Positions 45,606 to 56,546 are shown, counted from the first letter of the stretch. The stretch: 64,000 nucleotides of DNA from Fusarium oxysporum f. sp. lycopersici 4287 (GCF_000149955.1 NC_030996.1:1009467-1073466); one strand, 5' to 3'. The notes: a model not told the origin generated them from the sequence alone. Numbers and translations are program-made.

Positions 45606-46757
45606 ATGGCTCCTTCAGCAACTACCACCACCACCACTACTGAGGAGCACCCAACCCTCACCCTCCGCCCCGAGGGACTTGAGCGTATCGTGATTGATGG
45701 TAACGACAGACGATACGGTGATTGGAGAGATGATCTCGTCCGTGATGGATACGCCGTTGTCAAGGGCGCTATCCCTAGAGAGCGAGCCCTGAGCTACGCT
45801 AACCGTATGTACGGTCTTATTGAGAGCTTGTAAGTATACGACCGCATCACAATTAACGAAGTGTTTACTGACAATTCTCAGCGGTCTCGGCTACAACCGA
45901 AACGACCCCTCAAGTGTTCACCCCGACAAGCTTCCCGTCATCAACGAGAAGGGTATGCTTCTGAACTACGGTGCCGCCCACGAGGATTTCGTCTGGGGAG
46001 TTCGATCCGAGCCTGGTGTTGTCGGAGCTTTTGAGAAGGCTCTTGGATCTGAGGATCTCATTGTTTCCTTCGACGCTATCAACTACGGCTTTGCCAACAG
46101 AGAGAACCTTCCTGAGAACAAGCCCTGGCCTCATCAAGATCAGGACCCCGATGTGCCTGGATTCCGCTGCCTGCAAGGACTCGTCAACCTTCTTCCCAAC
46201 GGCCCCAATGACGGCGGTCTTATTGTCGCAAAGGGCGGCCACACCAAGAGCAAGCAGTTCCACGATGAGATCCGAGGTACTGAAGAGCGCATTCCCGCCT
46301 GGACTAAGGAGTGGTACGGATTCACGGACAAGGGAATGAAGTGGCTCGAGGAACACGGCTGCGAGTGGTACAAGGTCGAGGCTGAGCCAGGTGACCTGAT
46401 CCTCTGGGATTCCCGAACCCCTCACTATAACATTCCTGTGAAGAGCCAACAGGACCGCTTCGCCATCTACACTTGCTTCATGCCCGTGTCTGAGGCGTCT
46501 CAAGAGGATCTCATTCGCAAGAAGGATGCATTTGAACGAAGAGTCGGCACAACAGTGAGTCTATTCCTACCCATCTATTTTGTTTCGAGTATTAACAAGT
46601 CCAGCACTGGCCCAACGCTCGCCACCTCGGCTCTAATGAGGCCAAGCGCAACGGCAAGCCTGATCACGTAGTACGCGACAGACCCCTGCACGAGCCCATT
46701 CTGAACGAGAGGGCTTTCAAGTTGACGGGTATTCCTTATATCAAAGGCAGAGGCTAG
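45606..46757 (+). CDS. PhyH-family Fe(II)/2-oxoglutarate dioxygenase 1
   Basis: Three exons (45606-45829, 45882-46554, 46605-46757; GT-AG introns of 52 and 50 bp) code 349 aa. It is a phytanoyl-CoA-dioxygenase-like enzyme: the iron-binding HxD is in PWPHQDQDPDVPG, the distal His in DSRTPHYNIP, and a following Arg (QQDRFAIYTCF) can hold 2-oxoglutarate. Conserved blocks RRYGDWRDDLVRDGYAVVKG and LVNLLPNGPNDGGLIV frame the fold. No signal peptide; probably cytosolic. It hydroxylates an unknown substrate. The 5' end is Thr-rich (ATTTTTTTEEH). It is a clear paralog of the gene at 51898-53091, with all active-site residues kept in both. Confidence 0.92.
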
Positions 46758-47527
46758 CTAGAGAGGAAGGACGGTGAGCATATTGGAAGGAGTTTTTAGT
46801 TACTGTAGCATAAAAACATCAGAATGCATACGTTTTGTTAGAGATACAACGTGAGTTCTATCATGATCATCATTGTGGTGGAGCGCCCAATGTAGAATAT
46901 TTCGTACTACACGAACTCATGACTGTAAGAACGCTTCGGTTCTTCCTCATCCCGCCAGTCACATCTGTGCATACAGACGAGACTCAGATTGAAACGGGTT
47001 AATTAAGAGTGTCGATCTAGAATAAATAACTTGATGATAACTCTTGTGACGATACTTCTCACGTACTGAGCTGCTTGCGAGAACTGACTACCAATCTGAA
47101 GAATGCATGCCTGGGTTTCGGATCAAGCCTGAGGCTTCAAGTCAGTCTGTCAAAAACTAGAAATACCGAATTCAGTAGCCACGTTCACTCTTCCTCTACG
47201 GCGACACGCGTCATATCGATTCAATAGAGGTGCAACTTGTGTCAGTGCTCCATGTTATCTCATAAAGGATTAGCTTTGTTTAGTGAAGTGAGGGGTTGAG
47301 CGTGCAGACCGATCTCGGGTTGTGTTGCCACAGCCCTTCGGTTCGATTCGGTTCGGACTCGGTTTGCTGCTCCGTTGATCTTCGGAACAAGCGATGCTAC
47401 CGTACCTAGCGTGGTCCCTAAAGAGATCCTTGGCATCACCGTATAAGATGCGATTGGCAAGATCAATATCATTGTTACTGGCACAAAAAAGTTAAGCGCA
47501 ATATCTCGATACCATACCAGATTCATC
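46758..47527. other. Intergenic region
   Basis: It contains the 3' flank of PhyH gene 1 and the promoter of the FAD monooxygenase, with the 22-bp motif at 47336-47357. Confidence 0.45.
47336..47357 (+). promoter_or_regulatory. Double CGGTTCG element upstream of the FAD monooxygenase
   Basis: The 22-bp block begins CTTCGGTTCGATTCGGTTCG, ends GA and is identical to the reverse complement of 41447-41468. It lies about 170 bp before the ATG and is followed by another ACTCGGTTT half site. Confidence 0.65.
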
Positions 47528-48748
47528 ATGGGAAGCATGCCTGAGCTACATGTTGTGATTGTTGGTGGAGGCATCGCAGGTCTCGCAACTGTAAGTCTGG
47601 CGAACCCTTAGAGACACTAAAACCCCTAGCTAACTAATCCCAGGCCTTTGCTCTAAGACACCCCAACAGACGCATTACTGTGCTTGAGCGCTCTCGTCTA
47701 CTACGCGAGGTTGGTGCTTTGATCTCACTGCAGCCTAATGCAAGCAAGATCATTACCAAGTGGAAGCTTGATCCCTTCCTTGAGAGTGCCGAGCCTCAAG
47801 CCGATCAAGGTTTCAGAATCTTTGATGCAGATGGCAACTTGGTGAGAGAACTTCCCTTCCAGAAGGGACAGTTCGGTGCCGAACGAATGCTTTATCACAG
47901 ACAAGATTTACAAGCAGCTCTGGGAACTGCAGCAGCAAGCGAAGAGGCGTATGGTAATCCTGTAGATGTTCGCACAGGTTGCCAAGTTGCGAGCGTCGAC
48001 TGTGACGAAGGAGTTGTGACACTGGACTCGGGCGACAAGATTCGCGGCGACCTCATCATTGGCGCCGATGGCATTCATAGTGTTGTGAGAACTGCCGTGG
48101 TAGGCGAGAAGAGGAATGCTCTACCGACCGGCACGTCAGCTTATCGAATGCTAATCCCAACTGAGAATCTGGAGGGGCTCTCTCTACCAAACCAACTCCT
48201 GGATCCCCCGGGTGCCCAAGACAACCATGATCATGGGTCACGATCGAAGAGTGATCATGGGACCTGGCAGAAACAGCAAGCTGTACGGTATTGTTGCTTT
48301 AGTGCCAGACGAAAAGCTTGCGGAGGAGAGCTCAGACAGCTGGGTTGCTCCTGGAAGCATTGAGAAACTGTTAGAAGCGTATTCAGATTTCCCTTCATGG
48401 CTCCACGATATCTTCAGAGCAGCTCCAGACATCGGCTTGTGGCAGCTCAGAGATATCGATCCTCTGCCACGTTGGGTGAAGGGTCGAACCATCCTGATTG
48501 GTGACGCTGCTCATGCCATGCTTCCTACTCAAGGCCAAGGTGCATCACAGAGCATCGAGGATGCGGAGGCTGTCTGCGCGTTCTTGACCAACGTCCAATC
48601 GAGGGACGAGGTCGGCGCTGCTTTGGAAAGAGTCTTTGCTGCCAGATATGATAGAGCATCCCTGATCCAGAAGTTTAGCAGGGAGCAGGCGAAGCCAGCA
48701 ACTGACGGGGTGAGCAAGAAGGTGAATCTGATCCTGCTCAGTTTATGA
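47528..48748 (+). CDS. FAD-dependent aromatic-hydroxylase-like monooxygenase, with a frameshift
   Basis: Exon 1 (47528-47590) and exon 2 (from 47644; GT-AG intron of 53 bp) encode about 388 aa of a UbiH/salicylate-hydroxylase-like flavoprotein. The FAD Rossmann motif is VVIVGGGIAGLATAFALRHP, the DG motif GADGIHSVVR, and the GD motif IGDAAHAMLPTQGQGASQSI. The frame breaks at the C-run 48205-48209: with four rather than five C the protein runs on as LDPRVPKTTMIMGHDRRVIM, matching the family. No splice signals explain the shift. Such enzymes hydroxylate aromatic or heteroaromatic acids using NAD(P)H and oxygen. Substrate is unknown; the neighbours suggest a shared oxidative pathway. The extra base may be an error. 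Confidence 0.87.
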
Positions 48749-49308
48749 GATATAATTGTGATTATGATGGAGCTGTGGACTGGGAGGGGCGTCAGAAGAA
48801 GGGAACCGCAAATCCTTGATGACATAGGTACTTATAAAGAGAATTTGTGATGCCAATATCTTATTTCTTATAACTTATAATTGAGCGGAGCTGTGATAAC
48901 TCAGCCTTACCCAAAACATGCATTCATGTTCTTTCTTATACAGGAGGATTATCAGTAACTGACGCTCAGGAGTACACGCCTTTTTCAGTCGGGAACATAT
49001 CGGGAGGACGATGACCCTGAAAGACTAAAACATATTGCCGTTTTACTGAGACCCTACAAAGCTCACCGGAATTCTAGTCTGTTATCTGATTTGGTACTTT
49101 GTCAATACTAGAAACCTATTGGCATGGTATCTTCTGCATGGTGGAGACATATCGCTTGATTAGAAAGGTGATGAGAAACTGTTTAGACTGTATCATAATC
49201 ATATTCATAATAACCACCAAACCCTCCTTCATTCACTCAGAACAGGAACTGACGACCAAAACATGCACTACCGGTGAAACGTCGTAATTATAACCCTTTT
49301 GTATAAGT
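48749..49308. other. Intergenic region between convergent genes
   Basis: This holds the 3' flanks of the monooxygenase (plus) and the MFS gene (minus). Nothing else was seen. Confidence 0.4.
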
Positions 49309-51163
49309 TTACTCGGCCTTGTCCTTGTCCACGCAGTACCTTCCAGTAATCTTTCGGACCTTCTTACCGAAGATGAAGACGAAGATGCCGAGGACTCCAA
49401 AAGCACCAGTCAAGCCACCAAAGACACCGAAAGCACCATCGTAACCATTTTGCTCAATGAAGGGAGTGATTCCGTAGCTGACGCCAAATGACATGATACC
49501 ACGGACGGCACAGATAATGACCAGGAGGGGACCAGCTCGCTGAGGATAGCTGTCCAGAAGATATGTGATAGCGACAATGTTGGCTCCGACGAACGTGAAG
49601 TAGTAACTGCGAATAGTTAGAAATTTGAAGCTTGTGCTTTGAGAAGGGGGAGACACTTACGCAGCAACTGCCCAGACATAGGTGAACCAGTGGTACTTCT
49701 CAGGATAGGTGGCACCAAATCCGTACAAGACGGCAGTAAAGACACCAACGACAATGGGGAAAGCAAGAGGAATCAGACGGATCTCAGGCTCGTGGATACC
49801 ATTGCGTCGGTTCGCGAACCACTTGATGAGCTTGTCCGAGCCGAAGCCGAAGCAAGGAAGTGCGACGAGCGAGGTGACGATCTGGCCGGCGTTGACATAG
49901 CTAGCAGATGATTGGGGCCAGTTGTAAGGAGGGCTGGTGACAATAGAACCATAAGTCGTTCCAATAGCAATATTAACACCAAGAGTAAGACCGTTAAGGC
50001 AAAGGGCCCAGAGGACGTTGGGGAAAAGCATGAGGCTAAAGGTTTGCTAGTCCGTGTTAGAGGAGTCTAGACCACGAGTGGCGAATAACTTACGGTGAAA
50101 ATCTCAACGACCTTGTTCCACTCAGGCTTGCCAACCCAGAGTCTCATATCGGATCGGAATGTGCGAGGGGCAAAGTTGACATAGTCGAGTTCAGGACGCT
50201 CAGTGCAGACCTCAACAACGTTCTCATCATCGGAGCTGCCGCCAGCTTGGTAGGCAGACTTGGGACGGTAGTACTTGGTCTCGGGGACGAAGAAGAAGGC
50301 GAGGACGAGGGAGACACCGGAGAGGACAGCACCAAGACCATACCACCACTCGGGTGTGATGGCTTCGGCGATGGGACCGGCAAAGATGACGAAGATAGCA
50401 GTCAGGATGGTCTGAATGGTCTGCTGGATCATCATGCAGGTACTTCTCTCATGAAGGAAGAAGATTTCCTATCCAGCCATTAGACATCGTCAGATTGTGA
50501 AAGTAAGAGATATTACCTGTGTGATCATGGGAACAAGAGCTTCACTCTGGCCAGCCGAGAGTCCAAGGATGATACGTCCAGCAAGATGCCACTCATAAGT
50601 GGTTGCTCCTGCACAGAGACCAGCGCTGAGGATCATGATGATTGTAGCGGCGAGGAGGACGATTCGTCGACCGACCGCGATACCGAGAGGCATGCCGATG
50701 AGGTTACCGATACCCATGAAGAGGGTAGGATAAGTCATGAGGTGAGTGATGTCGGCGTAGCCCTTGCCAACGGCAGCGTAACCAGGGGATGTAGAAACCT
50801 AAGAGACCTCCGAAACCTGAGACCAATGCCAGACCGATTGTCGAGACTTGCGGTATGTGAGTTTGCGTTTCTGAGAGACGATCGAGAATTGTACACGTAC
50901 ATAGGGAGATAACAATGAGAACGAGAGCCTTTTGCCACATCTTCATGTTCAAGGGATCTGACCCGTCAGCAATTGGTTGAGTATTCAAAGAGGAGCATAG
51001 TCTTACCCTGAGGATCTGCGGTCGGCGTTGGGATGTAGATGGTCTTTCCTTCTACCAGTTTAACAGTTCCGCTGATCTCAATCTTCGACTTCGTGACCTG
51101 AATCACGTCGAGAGAATCTTTCGAGACGCTCTCGACATGATTGACATCGGACTTGGTATCCAT
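49309..51163 (-). CDS. MFS transporter, fungal DHA1/HOL1-like, with a frameshift
   Basis: Six exons (51007-51163, 50901-50957, 50517-50846, 50094-50468, 49661-50046, 49309-49606), all with GT-AG introns of 47-54 bp, give about 533 aa. After a hydrophilic N-terminus comes DPLNMKMWQKALVLIVISL, then STIGLALVSGFGGLLGFYI and GIGNLIGMPLGIAVGRRIVL, EALVPMITQEIFFLHERSTC and FVPETKYYRP, the pattern of HOL1-like fungal MFS carriers. In exon 3 the frame slips at CCCC (minus strand, near 50796): one C fewer gives FYIPGYAAVGKGYADITHLM and also restores phase with exon 4. Exon 2 is very short. It probably imports the pathway substrate or exports its product; CCGAACCG lies about 320 bp upstream. Confidence 0.85.
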
Positions 51164-51897
51164 GATGCTGGCCTTTGTAGTAGTTGTTCTCTGTTGTTGC
51201 GCTGCAGAAGATGCTGGTGAAGTACAATCCAACGAGGCTGCACCGCCAGACTTTATAGAGAAATGGACGAGGCCAAGAGATAACAAAACAAGACAGGAGG
51301 TGAAGTCCTTGCGCGCAATCTCATGGTCTTGGCTAGTGCAACTCCCCGCAAACCTTGTTTCCCCGCATGGGACCACATCCCGATATCTCGGTACAATTAG
51401 TGCGGTTTGTGATGATTTAGGCTAGAGGCATCACGAACCGAGCTGTTACCCCGGATCATACCCCGGATTATGGTGTTGCTACCGAACCGGATCCAGACTC
51501 TTGCGAGCCCCCCATGCCAAGTTCTGGGCAGACCTGGCCTATCATGAACTATTGATTGGCAATGCCATGAAGAAGTCGTTATTGGGAGCTATGTGTAATT
51601 GGAACTCGAACCGACAACTTTGCCAATTCTTGACCAAGATTCCACCAAATTTGCAAAGATGATCCGAAGGCTCAACAACCAATATTTTCAACTCATGGGC
51701 CTACATCCTAGGCAAAATCGATCTTCTGTGATCTTCTCTGGGCCAAACTCACAATTGTTTAGATTAGATTTAGCACAGACACGAAAAAGGGCAGCTGTTT
51801 GTATGCAGAAAAAACTGTATTGCGAAAAGTCTTAGATACTGTAACAAGATGATCTAGGCTGCCATTCTCCCCCACGACCCATTCCCAATATTTTCCA
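51164..51897. other. Intergenic region, 0.7 kb
   Basis: Promoter of the MFS gene with CGGTTCGG-type sites near 51434 and 51482, then the 3' flank of PhyH gene 2. No gene was seen. Confidence 0.45.
51482..51489 (-). promoter_or_regulatory. CGGTTCGG element upstream of the MFS gene
   Basis: An exact octamer on the minus strand (ATCCGGTTCGGTA), about 320 bp before the ATG at 51163. A near match, CGAACCGAG, is at 51434-51442. Confidence 0.5.
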
Positions 51898-53091
51898 TCA
51901 TTCATCATAAGACTTAACACCTGCCAATCGAAGTATCTGATCCGTTACTTCGGGCTTCTCAAAAGGTTCTGTACGGTACTTAGGGCAGATCTCGCCATTC
52001 CTCATAGGCTTCTCCTGGGCGATGCGGATGTTGCTAGAAACGAGTTAACGACGAGCAACGAAAACACCAATCATTTACTAACCAATGAGGCCAATGTGTA
52101 GTGCCCATGTAGTTGTTGAAGCAAAAGGATTTGGCCTTAAGAGCTTCCTCTGTTGCGAATTGTCGTGGTGTCACTTTGAGGTTGGTGTTAGTCAAAGTCC
52201 GGGCCAACTTGGGACACGCAACTTACTGCAGATGTACTGCACATGTCGGATCTGATCGCCCTCAGGGAATCGAGCATAATGCATGGTACGAGAGTCCCAA
52301 AGAACAAAGTCACCGGGCTCCATGTCAACCTTATACATAGTGCATCCTCGCTCCTCAAACCACTTGACGTCCTTCTCGCTGAAGATGAACAAGTCCATGT
52401 ACTTGATCTCAGGAGGAGGAGCATCCTCATGATCAGCTGAGTCGCGCTTTTGAGCAAAGAACTCATTGAAGAGCTTGGAAGAGCCCTTCATGAGCATGAG
52501 ACCACCGTCCTTGGGGCCGTTGGGGGCAAAGTTTAGAAGACCCTGCACGGCTTGCATGCTTTAGGTTCGGGTTAGCAAAAAGTTGGGGTAATTCGGAAGG
52601 ATTACTTACCCCTTGCGCTCGGGGTTTTGATCGCAGTGAGGCCAAGGGCTCCAAGTGATATCGGTTCGGTTAGGCAGGGAGACATTGAGACCGTCAAAAG
52701 AGCACAGGAGCTCCTTGGTTCCCCAGAGCTTCTCAAAGATCTCAACAACCTTGGGCTCGGTGCGTGCTTCCCAAGCCATCTTCTCGTGGGTAGCGCCGTA
52801 TCCGTAATACATACCTCCCTTGAAGGAGACAGGAAGATGATCCGCATTCCAAGTGCTGGGGTCCTTCTCATCAAAGCCAAGCTCGAACTTCTTGAGCCAC
52901 TCAATCTGCTTGTCGCAGTAGTATTGAGCTTTCTCTTTGCTGATGACATTCTTGATCAGAACACAGCCTGTCTTGTGGAACTCATCTCTCCAGTCGCCGT
53001 AGACGACATTGGGGTCAAACTCGACGAGATCCTTGGTCTCGAAGCGAGCAGCGACGGTCTGCTCCATCTCCATTGTAGTAGTGGTAGACAT
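51898..53091 (-). CDS. PhyH-family Fe(II)/2-oxoglutarate dioxygenase 2
   Basis: Four exons (52610-53091, 52227-52558, 52083-52173, 51898-52033) with GT-AG introns of 51, 53 and 49 bp give 346 aa, close in length to its paralog at 45606. It keeps the HxD iron motif in PWPHCDQNPERKG, the distal His in DSRTMHYARFP and the later Arg in GDQIRHVQYIC. Shared landmarks are VYGDWRDEFHKTGCVLIKNV and LLNFAPNGPKDGGLMLMKG; the C-terminus reads CNIRIAQEKPMRNGEICPKY. No signal peptide. Two exact CGGTTCGG sites lie 155 and 237 bp upstream, in the promoter shared with the divergent hydrolase. Substrate unknown; possibly sequential or parallel to dioxygenase 1. Confidence 0.92.
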
Positions 53092-53245
53092 GATGGATTG
53101 TGATGAGAATGATACAATGAAGTGAGGATGGAAGTGTAATGTTTGATGATGAAGCGCTAAGAATGGATTGAGGCTGAAGGTTCCTTAGTTATATCTCTGA
53201 TCCGGGGACTCAGAACGCGGAGATCTGGGGTAACGAGGGCTTTCT

Positions 53246-53253
53246 CGGTTCGG
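53246..53253 (+). promoter_or_regulatory. CGGTTCGG element in the divergent promoter, copy 1
   Basis: An exact octamer in TTCTCGGTTCGGAATC, 155 bp before the PhyH gene 2 start. Confidence 0.55.
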
Positions 53254-53307
53254 AATCATCTTTTGCTGACTGGCGAGGCGAAAGATAAATTCTGTCTCAC
53301 TAATTTT

Positions 53308-53335
53308 CGGTCCGGCCTATTTCGTTTCGGTTCGG
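53308..53335 (+). promoter_or_regulatory. CGGTCCGG and CGGTTCGG pair in the divergent promoter
   Basis: A variant octamer (53308-53315) and an exact one (53328-53335, TTTCGGTTCGGATTT) lie 20 bp apart start to start, about two helical turns, so two factor dimers could sit on one face of the DNA. Confidence 0.55.
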
Positions 53336-53829
53336 ATTTGGAGACTTCTCCTCATTGCAGTCTCGACCTCGGATATTAACTCAGATGACCGTTGCAAAAG
53401 CCACTTGATAAGGGAAAACAGTTCGCCTAGCGCAGGGTCTACAGGGTCTAGACAGCGGAAGAACCAATGATAAGACAGGGAATAAGGATGATGATATCCG
53501 CCTGGGGTTGCATGATCAACCGCATTGCGTCTCCGCGATCTTCCCCTCAATCTCCCCGTGGGGTCTTTTAGCCCGACCCGAACCATGCGGATCCAGAAAA
53601 TTAGTGACTTTGGCTCTCAACTCCGCAGTGAATCTTGAGATAATTATTGAAGGTGAAGGGAGCTTAAAGATACGCTTCAATCTCTTGTCAACAGTAGCCA
53701 GTCAAATACCTCGTCAATTCTAATCATTGTATTCACCCAGAACTTATTCGCAGAAATCAGTAAAAAGACGTTTTTTATTACCTTTGAAACATCCATTTCC
53801 CCTCATTTCTCCGCTTCCCTATCACCAAC

Positions 53830-55645
53830 ATGCCGCCTCCCGTTCAGGTTGCTTACAAGCCTCTCAACAAGCCTGAGGTTGGCGACAATGGCTACGTTGA
53901 GCCCACTCCAGGAAAGTCTGAAGTGCTAAAGAAGGGCTCTAGACCTTTCGATGCAAGACCTCTTGACTCTGATGTCCGCATTGATCACGATGTTGAAATC
54001 GTTGTCCGTGACGGCTGCCGCCTCTATGTCGATATTTATCGCCCCACGGGGTCTGAAAAGGTGCCTGTCATCATTTCTTGGTCTCCCTATGGCAAGAAGT
54101 ACTCGGCCATTGATATGATTTTCAATGTATGCACTTGGGCCTGCTGTCTGACAAAAGACGATGTCAGTGGACTGGAAAAGTTTGAAGGTCTTGACCCTGC
54201 TTGGTGGGTAAACCAAGGCTATGCAATTGCACATGTTGATGCCCGCGGAGCTGGTAACAGCGATGGCGATGCATGCTGCATGGGTGCACAGGAAGCAGAG
54301 GACGCCCACGATGTCATCGAGGGACTGGCTAAGCTTCCTTGGTGCAACGGCAGCGTCGGCATGGCTGGCAACTCATACCTGGCCATTATGCAATGGCAAG
54401 CTGCTGCACAGAATCCCCCTTCGTTAAAGGCAATTGCGCCTTGGGAGGGATCTGGAGACATCTTCCGCGAGCAGTTCTGCAGAGGTGGCTGGTTCACTAT
54501 GAGCAACTTCGATCTTATCACAACTCTCGTCATCAAGGGCCAGCAGGGCGTGGAGGATTTTGCTGAGATGTATCGAAGAAGTCCTCAAGCTAATGCCTAC
54601 TGGAACGACAAGCGTGTGGATTTCTCCAAGATTAACATTCCTGTTTTTATCACCGGTTCGGACCTAAGCCAAATTCACACCATGGGTGCTGTGCGTGGCT
54701 GGATGGAGTTGGGAAGTGACAAGAAATGGATTAAGTGGTGTGGACACCAGGAGTGGTTTGAGCTTTACTCGGTGAAGGAAAGCTACCCCGAGCTCAAGGT
54801 CAGTGCTTTTGTTCTACGCTAGATGATGTCTGCTGACACCGCCATAGAAATACTTCGACAAGTACCTCAAGGGTATCGATAACGACTGGGAGGAGACACC
54901 CCGAGTGCGATGGACAACTCTTCAGTTTGACGAAGGAAAGGTCAAGAGCAACATTGAGCTCCCCGACTTCCCTGTCCCCGATACCGACTATCGCTCATTC
55001 TACCTCGGAGACAATGATACACTTCTAGATAGCGCACCATCTTCAGGTATCAAGACCTACAACTCTGAAGATCGCTGGTCCATCGCCAAGTTCCGATACA
55101 CTTTCGACAAGCACACAAGAATAATCGGAATGCCCAAAGCGGAGCTATACATGAGCTGTGATGATTTAGACGACATGGTTGTCTTTGTACAAGTTCGCAA
55201 GCTCGACAAGAACGGCAAGGAGTTGAGCCACTTGCAGTTCCCTATTGAGAAGACTCCCGTGAAGTCGGTTGACGCAATGGACGAGAAGGATCGCTCGAGT
55301 CTTACTTTACACAACGGTGCTATGGGTATTCTGCGAGCGTCGCAACGGAAGATCGATGAAAAGCGATCGATACATCCTCAGTTCCCCTTCCACCCTCACG
55401 ATGAGGTGCAGAAGATTCCCAAGGGTGAGGTGGTCAAGCTCGACATTGGGATCTGGTGCATGGGAGTGGACTACGAGGAGGGTCAGACCCTTCAGGTTGA
55501 TATCTTGGGGCAATACCCCGGGTTCACTGAAGTTGCTGCCTTCTCCAAGCCAAGGCCAGATAGTGAGAAGAACAAGGGACAGCACAAGATTCATTACGGC
55601 GGAGAGTATCCTAGCAAGGTTATCATTCCAATTGTAAACGTCTAA
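53830..55645 (+). CDS. CocE/NonD-family (S15 X-Pro-peptidase-like) hydrolase
   Basis: Two exons (53830-54798, 54848-55645; GT-AG intron of 49 bp) code 588 aa. The N-terminal alpha/beta-hydrolase begins with the family pattern VRDGCRLYVDIYRPTGSEKV, then WSPYGKK and DARGAGNSDG; the nucleophile elbow is GMAGNSYLAIMQW (Ser). A candidate acid is in ITGSDLSQIHT and the His in WCGHQEWF. The C-terminal jelly-roll (PSSGIKTYNSEDRW, AELYMSCDDLDDMVVFVQVR, GVDYEEGQTLQVDILGQYPG) matches the X-Pro-peptidase C-terminal domain. The family includes cocaine esterase and ester or amide hydrolases. No signal peptide, so probably intracellular. Divergent from PhyH gene 2, it may release or open an ester, lactone or amide in the same pathway. 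Confidence 0.92.
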
Positions 55646-55867
55646 AGATAGGAAGGTCACGAGATAGATTATAATCATAGAGCATTGGTCTTACTGCACG
55701 TAATATCATAAACCTAGAAATCTGTAACGCTTTGGATTTTGGGTTACATAAACCTAGTTCAAAGAGCCAGGAACTTCTATTATAAAATCTTGTTTACGAT
55801 TGTGGGGAACAAGTATCTAATGGCCATAAAGAGAGCCTTCCTATCTAAGTAGAGAGGCGAGGTGTCG

Positions 55868-56546
55868 CTAGACGGCAAACGGGTCTGATTGGGGATCGGT
55901 GTTGCGGACATACTCAGAACCATCTGCAGTGTCATCTGCAATCTCCTGTCCATACTGCTCTGCAATGAAAGCATAGATCATATCAATACCTGCTGAGATT
56001 CCAGATGAAGTCCAAATATTGCCATCGACAACCCATCTTGCGTTTCGCACCCACTTGACATTGGGCCCTTGCGTCTCAACCTATCATTGATTAGTAAGAA
56101 AGCACCCCGGAATCAGTGCAGCATACCCAGTCAAAGGATCTCTTATTCGAAGTTGCTTCCTTTCCATCAAGCAGGCCCGACTGGGCCACGATGGCACTGC
56201 CAGTGCAGACAGTCAGAAGGAACCTCAGTTTAGGGTATCTCTCCTTGACAAATTCCCGGACTCTTTTCACATTTTCTGGATTTCGCGAGCCTCTTCCCCC
56301 GGGTACGAGCAGGACTTCAATATCTTCCGGTGCATTATCATAAGTATGAGTTGGGACAACACTTTGTCCGATACGGCCAGGAGAGTCATCTTCTAACGTA
56401 GACACAGGATCGAGAGAAGTATGAAGGAGTGAGAGCTCGAGAGGTTGGCGCTTGGATGTGAAGTTTAGGACGTCCAAAGGGCCAAACACATCCAGGGCTT
56501 GGAACCCAGGAAACAATGCGACAGCATACTTGGTAGGAGGAGACAT
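55868..56546 (-). CDS. DJ-1/PfpI-family protein
   Basis: Exons 56127-56546 and 55868-56080 (GT-AG intron 56081-56126) code 210 aa. Family marks are YAVALFPGFQALDVFGPLDV with a conserved Glu/Asp position, LLVPGGRGSRNPEN and the nucleophile elbow RFLLTVCTGSAIVAQSGLLD with the reactive Cys, followed by WTSSGISAGIDMIYAFI. This is the ThiJ/PfpI subgroup that also contains isonitrile hydratase (InhA-like) and glyoxalase-III-like proteins; the exact activity cannot be assigned. It is convergent with the hydrolase. No CGGTTCGG site is seen upstream, so membership of the set is unclear. Confidence 0.9.

Larger units (their letters stand above)
53092..53829. other. Divergent promoter: PhyH gene 2 / CocE-like hydrolase
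   Basis: A 738-bp shared spacer with two exact CGGTTCGG copies (53246, 53328), a CGGTCCGG variant (53308) and a degenerate site (CGACCCGAACC, about 53574). This is the densest motif region of the window. Confidence 0.6.

Noticed and set aside
26252..54661. Further CGGTTCGG copies at 26252, 52662 and 54654
   Set aside because: These lie within coding sequence (NmrA-like, PhyH gene 2, hydrolase) and were not counted as promoter elements; their number is near chance expectation.
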